From Actinomycetota bacterium (GTDB lineage Bacteria; Actinomycetota; Thermoleophilia; Gaiellales; Gaiellaceae), in assembly GCA_016870235.1 (NCBI GenBank), contig VGCB01000133.1, forward strand, positions 1-7,227: DNA of 7,227 bases, in the 5' to 3' direction. Numbering within the stretch: position 1 is the first letter of the stretch; each line of letters starts with the position of its first letter. Shown piece by piece: positions 6,138 through 7,227 of the stretch. The notes under the pieces are model-generated. The model saw nothing but the letters and a program-made list of their open reading frames with translations, did not search any database and was not told where the DNA came from. The translations under genes were made by a program, and so were the position numbers.

Positions 6138-6751
6138 GCGATCGCCACGAGCGTGAGCCCGAGGTTGCGGATCTCGACCGGCCCGGGGAACAGCCCGCGG
6201 AAGGCCGCGGGCCCGAGCAGCCGGTTCTCCTTCGCCCACGGCACCCGCGCCAGGTCGTAGGCCCGATGAGCGAGCGGGTCCGGCAGCCAGTGGACGAGCG
6301 GCAGCCGCGTGTGCACCTCGAGCGGGAACCACCGGTTCGGCGTCGTCAGGAACACGCGACGACCCACGCGCAGGGCCTCGCGGACGAAGAGCTCCTGCCG
6401 GGCGCGATCGCCGACGTGCTCGATCACCGCGTTCGAGAAGACGAGGTCGAACGCCCCGTCCGGGAAGGGAAGCGCGCAGGCGTCGCCCTGGACGTAGGGG
6501 ATGGTCGGGTAGCGCGCGGCGAAGCCCGCCCCGTCATGGAGACCGAGCGCCGTGATCCGCTCCGGCCACGGGTAGAGCTCCTCGAGGAAGTTGTGGGTGG
6601 AGCAGCCCGTCTGCCCGCCGTGGTCGCCGAAGCCGACCTCGTCAGCGCCGACGTCGAGCACGGTCGTCTCCGAGGTCGGCCGGAGCTCGTCGAGCAGCAG
6701 GCGGAGCTTGCGGCGGCGTGACCGCACCGAGACGGCATCGACGAGGCGCAT
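6134..6751 (-). CDS. class I SAM-dependent methyltransferase (Methyltransf_11 type)
   Basis: This 205-residue soluble protein has the Rossmann-type order: VLDVGADE at 31-38 (SAM motif I), YVQGDACALPFPDGAFDLVF at 86-105 (acidic residue plus the LPFPDGAFD motif of the UbiE/Methyltransf_11 group), SNAVIEHV at 106-113 (motif IV-like), and REALRVGRRVFLTTPNRWFP at 124-143. Motif I departs from the usual glycine-rich GxGxG form: it reads GADEVGFGDHGG, so the loop is altered or longer. Proteins ending with TPNRWFPLEVHTRLPLVHWL are typical of methyltransferases near polysaccharide genes, and coupling by GTGA to the membrane protein supports a role in modifying a glycan or lipid carrier; the acceptor is not known. 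ATG 6751 lies 6 bases after a TACCGT box. It is the first gene of the minus-strand series and diverges from the glycosylase. Confidence 0.9.
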   Translation of the reverse strand: MRLVDAVSVRSRRRKLRLLLDELRPTSETTVLDVGADEVGFGDHGGQTGCSTHNFLEELYPWPERITALGLHDGAGFAARYPTIPYVQGDACALPFPDGAFDLVFSNAVIEHVGDRARQELFVREALRVGRRVFLTTPNRWFPLEVHTRLPLVHWLPDPLAHRAYDLARVPWAKENRLLGPAAFRGLFPGPVEIRNLGLTLVAIA

Positions 6752-6757
6752 GCGGCG

Positions 6758-6763
6758 ACGGTA
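6758..6763 (-). promoter_or_regulatory. -10 box for the methyltransferase-membrane protein pair
   Basis: On the minus strand TACCGT stands 6 bases before ATG 6751, with no ribosome binding site between, matching the leaderless arrangement. It lies in the 43-base divergent spacer, where the region in which its -35 contact would fall (about 6781-6786) coincides with the -10 box of the opposite promoter. The two promoters would therefore compete for polymerase. Confidence 0.5.
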
Positions 6764-6782
6764 GCGCGACCGGCGGCAGGGA

Positions 6783-6788
6783 TAGGCT
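6783..6788 (+). promoter_or_regulatory. -10 box of the divergent glycosylase gene
   Basis: TAGGCT is followed by 6 bases (CTGCCG) and the ATG at 6795, the same layout and, in hexamer, the same sequence as the korA box. No Shine-Dalgarno sequence is present. No -35 box is evident. Confidence 0.5.
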
Positions 6789-6794
6789 CTGCCG

Positions 6795-7227
6795 ATGCTC
6801 GAGGACGTGGTCGCGCCGCGCGGGCCGTACCGGCTGGCGCTGATGACCCGAGGGGGCGGCTGGTCGTGGCCGTTGCCGGGTGGCCGCAAGGCCCTCGCCT
6901 GGCAGCTTCGCGACGGCCGGGTCGCGATCCGCGCGAGCGATGAGGAAGGGCTCGAGACGGCGCGGTTCCAGCTCGCGCTCTCCGACGACACGGGCCCCTT
7001 CCACGAGCGGTACAGCCGCGATCCGCTGGTCGGCCCGAGCGCCCGGGCGTTCCTCGAATACCGCCCGCTGCGCGTCCCCACCGTCGCGCACGCGCTGCTC
7101 CGCGCCTTCTGCGGGCAGCTGATCGAGTCGCGGCGGGCGGCCGCGATCGAGCGCGCGATCCTGCGGCACCTCGGCCTGGAGGTGGCGACCCGCGAGGCGC
7201 TCGCCGCCGCCGCTCCCGCCGAGCTGC
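6795..7227 (+). CDS. AlkA-like DNA-3-methyladenine glycosylase, N-terminal part
   Basis: 144 codons are inside the window; the gene runs off the right edge. The peptide begins MLEDVVAPRGPYRLALMTRG. Residues 1-75 resemble the beta-rich N-terminal domain of AlkA-type glycosylases. The stretch RPLRVPTVAHALLRAFCGQL (90-109) followed by IESRRAAAIERAILRHLG is the first part of the HhH-GPD fold, matching the usual 'R-P-T-VPTVFEALVxAICGQQI' style opening of DNA-3-methyladenine glycosylase II. The helix-hairpin-helix and catalytic aspartate would lie beyond the edge and cannot be checked. The enzyme would excise alkylated purines from DNA in the cytosol (base excision repair). ATG 6795 is chosen because of the -10 box 6 bases upstream. 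It shares only a divergent 43-base spacer with the polysaccharide genes, with no evident functional link. An oxidised-purine glycosylase of the same fold is the alternative. Confidence 0.8.
   Translation, partial: MLEDVVAPRGPYRLALMTRGGGWSWPLPGGRKALAWQLRDGRVAIRASDEEGLETARFQLALSDDTGPFHERYSRDPLVGPSARAFLEYRPLRVPTVAHALLRAFCGQLIESRRAAAIERAILRHLGLEVATREALAAAAPAEL

Noticed and set aside
4830..6260. 476-residue plus-strand open frame opposite the membrane protein gene
   Set aside because: Extremely charged antisense product with no recognisable fold; the minus strand encodes a convincing Wzy_C-type protein.
6138..6332. 65-residue N-terminal extension of the membrane protein
   Set aside because: It lies wholly within the methyltransferase gene and is arginine/proline-rich; the GTGA overlap at 6137 gives a natural start just before the first membrane segment.

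Overview
The window is very GC-rich and densely coded, mostly with short gaps or 4-base stop/start overlaps. High third-position GC, a 2-oxoglutarate:ferredoxin oxidoreductase of the fused gamma-alpha plus beta type, and repeated extended-looking TANNNT boxes 6-9 bases before start codons all suggest an actinobacterium. A Thermoleophilia-like lineage is plausible, but that is inference; no rRNA or other marker is present. No tRNA, CRISPR array, transposon or phage gene was seen.

Left part (1-1515). This holds small genes I cannot name. One gene runs off the left edge on the minus strand. A 248-base divergent spacer separates it from a 96-residue plus-strand protein and contains a near-identical direct repeat pair and a small hairpin. 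A long imperfect stem-loop (607-666) covers the stop codon of the 96-residue gene and the stop codon of a degraded-looking minus-strand gene (665-976). That gene has an in-frame TGA and ambiguous framing in its middle. Next, a 169-residue plus-strand protein starts directly at a predicted leaderless promoter.

Middle (1582-4436). korA and korB lie on the minus strand and overlap by ATGA. They encode the two subunits of 2-oxoglutarate:ferredoxin oxidoreductase, which oxidises 2-oxoglutarate to succinyl-CoA and reduces ferredoxin. All the expected TPP and iron-sulfur motifs are visible.

Right part (4483-7227). On the minus strand, a SAM-dependent methyltransferase overlaps by GTGA a polytopic O-antigen ligase/polymerase-like membrane protein. 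An 82-residue unknown protein follows, then korAB. The first pair probably serves a surface polysaccharide or glycolipid. At the right edge, divergent from the methyltransferase across 43 bases, an AlkA-like DNA glycosylase begins and runs off the window.

The most notable recurring signal is that five start codons on both strands each have a TANNNT box 6-9 bases upstream, consistent with leaderless mRNAs. I see no clear evidence of a new multi-gene system. The best leads are the broken minus-strand gene with its shared terminator-like hairpin, and the short leader reading frame at the left edge.
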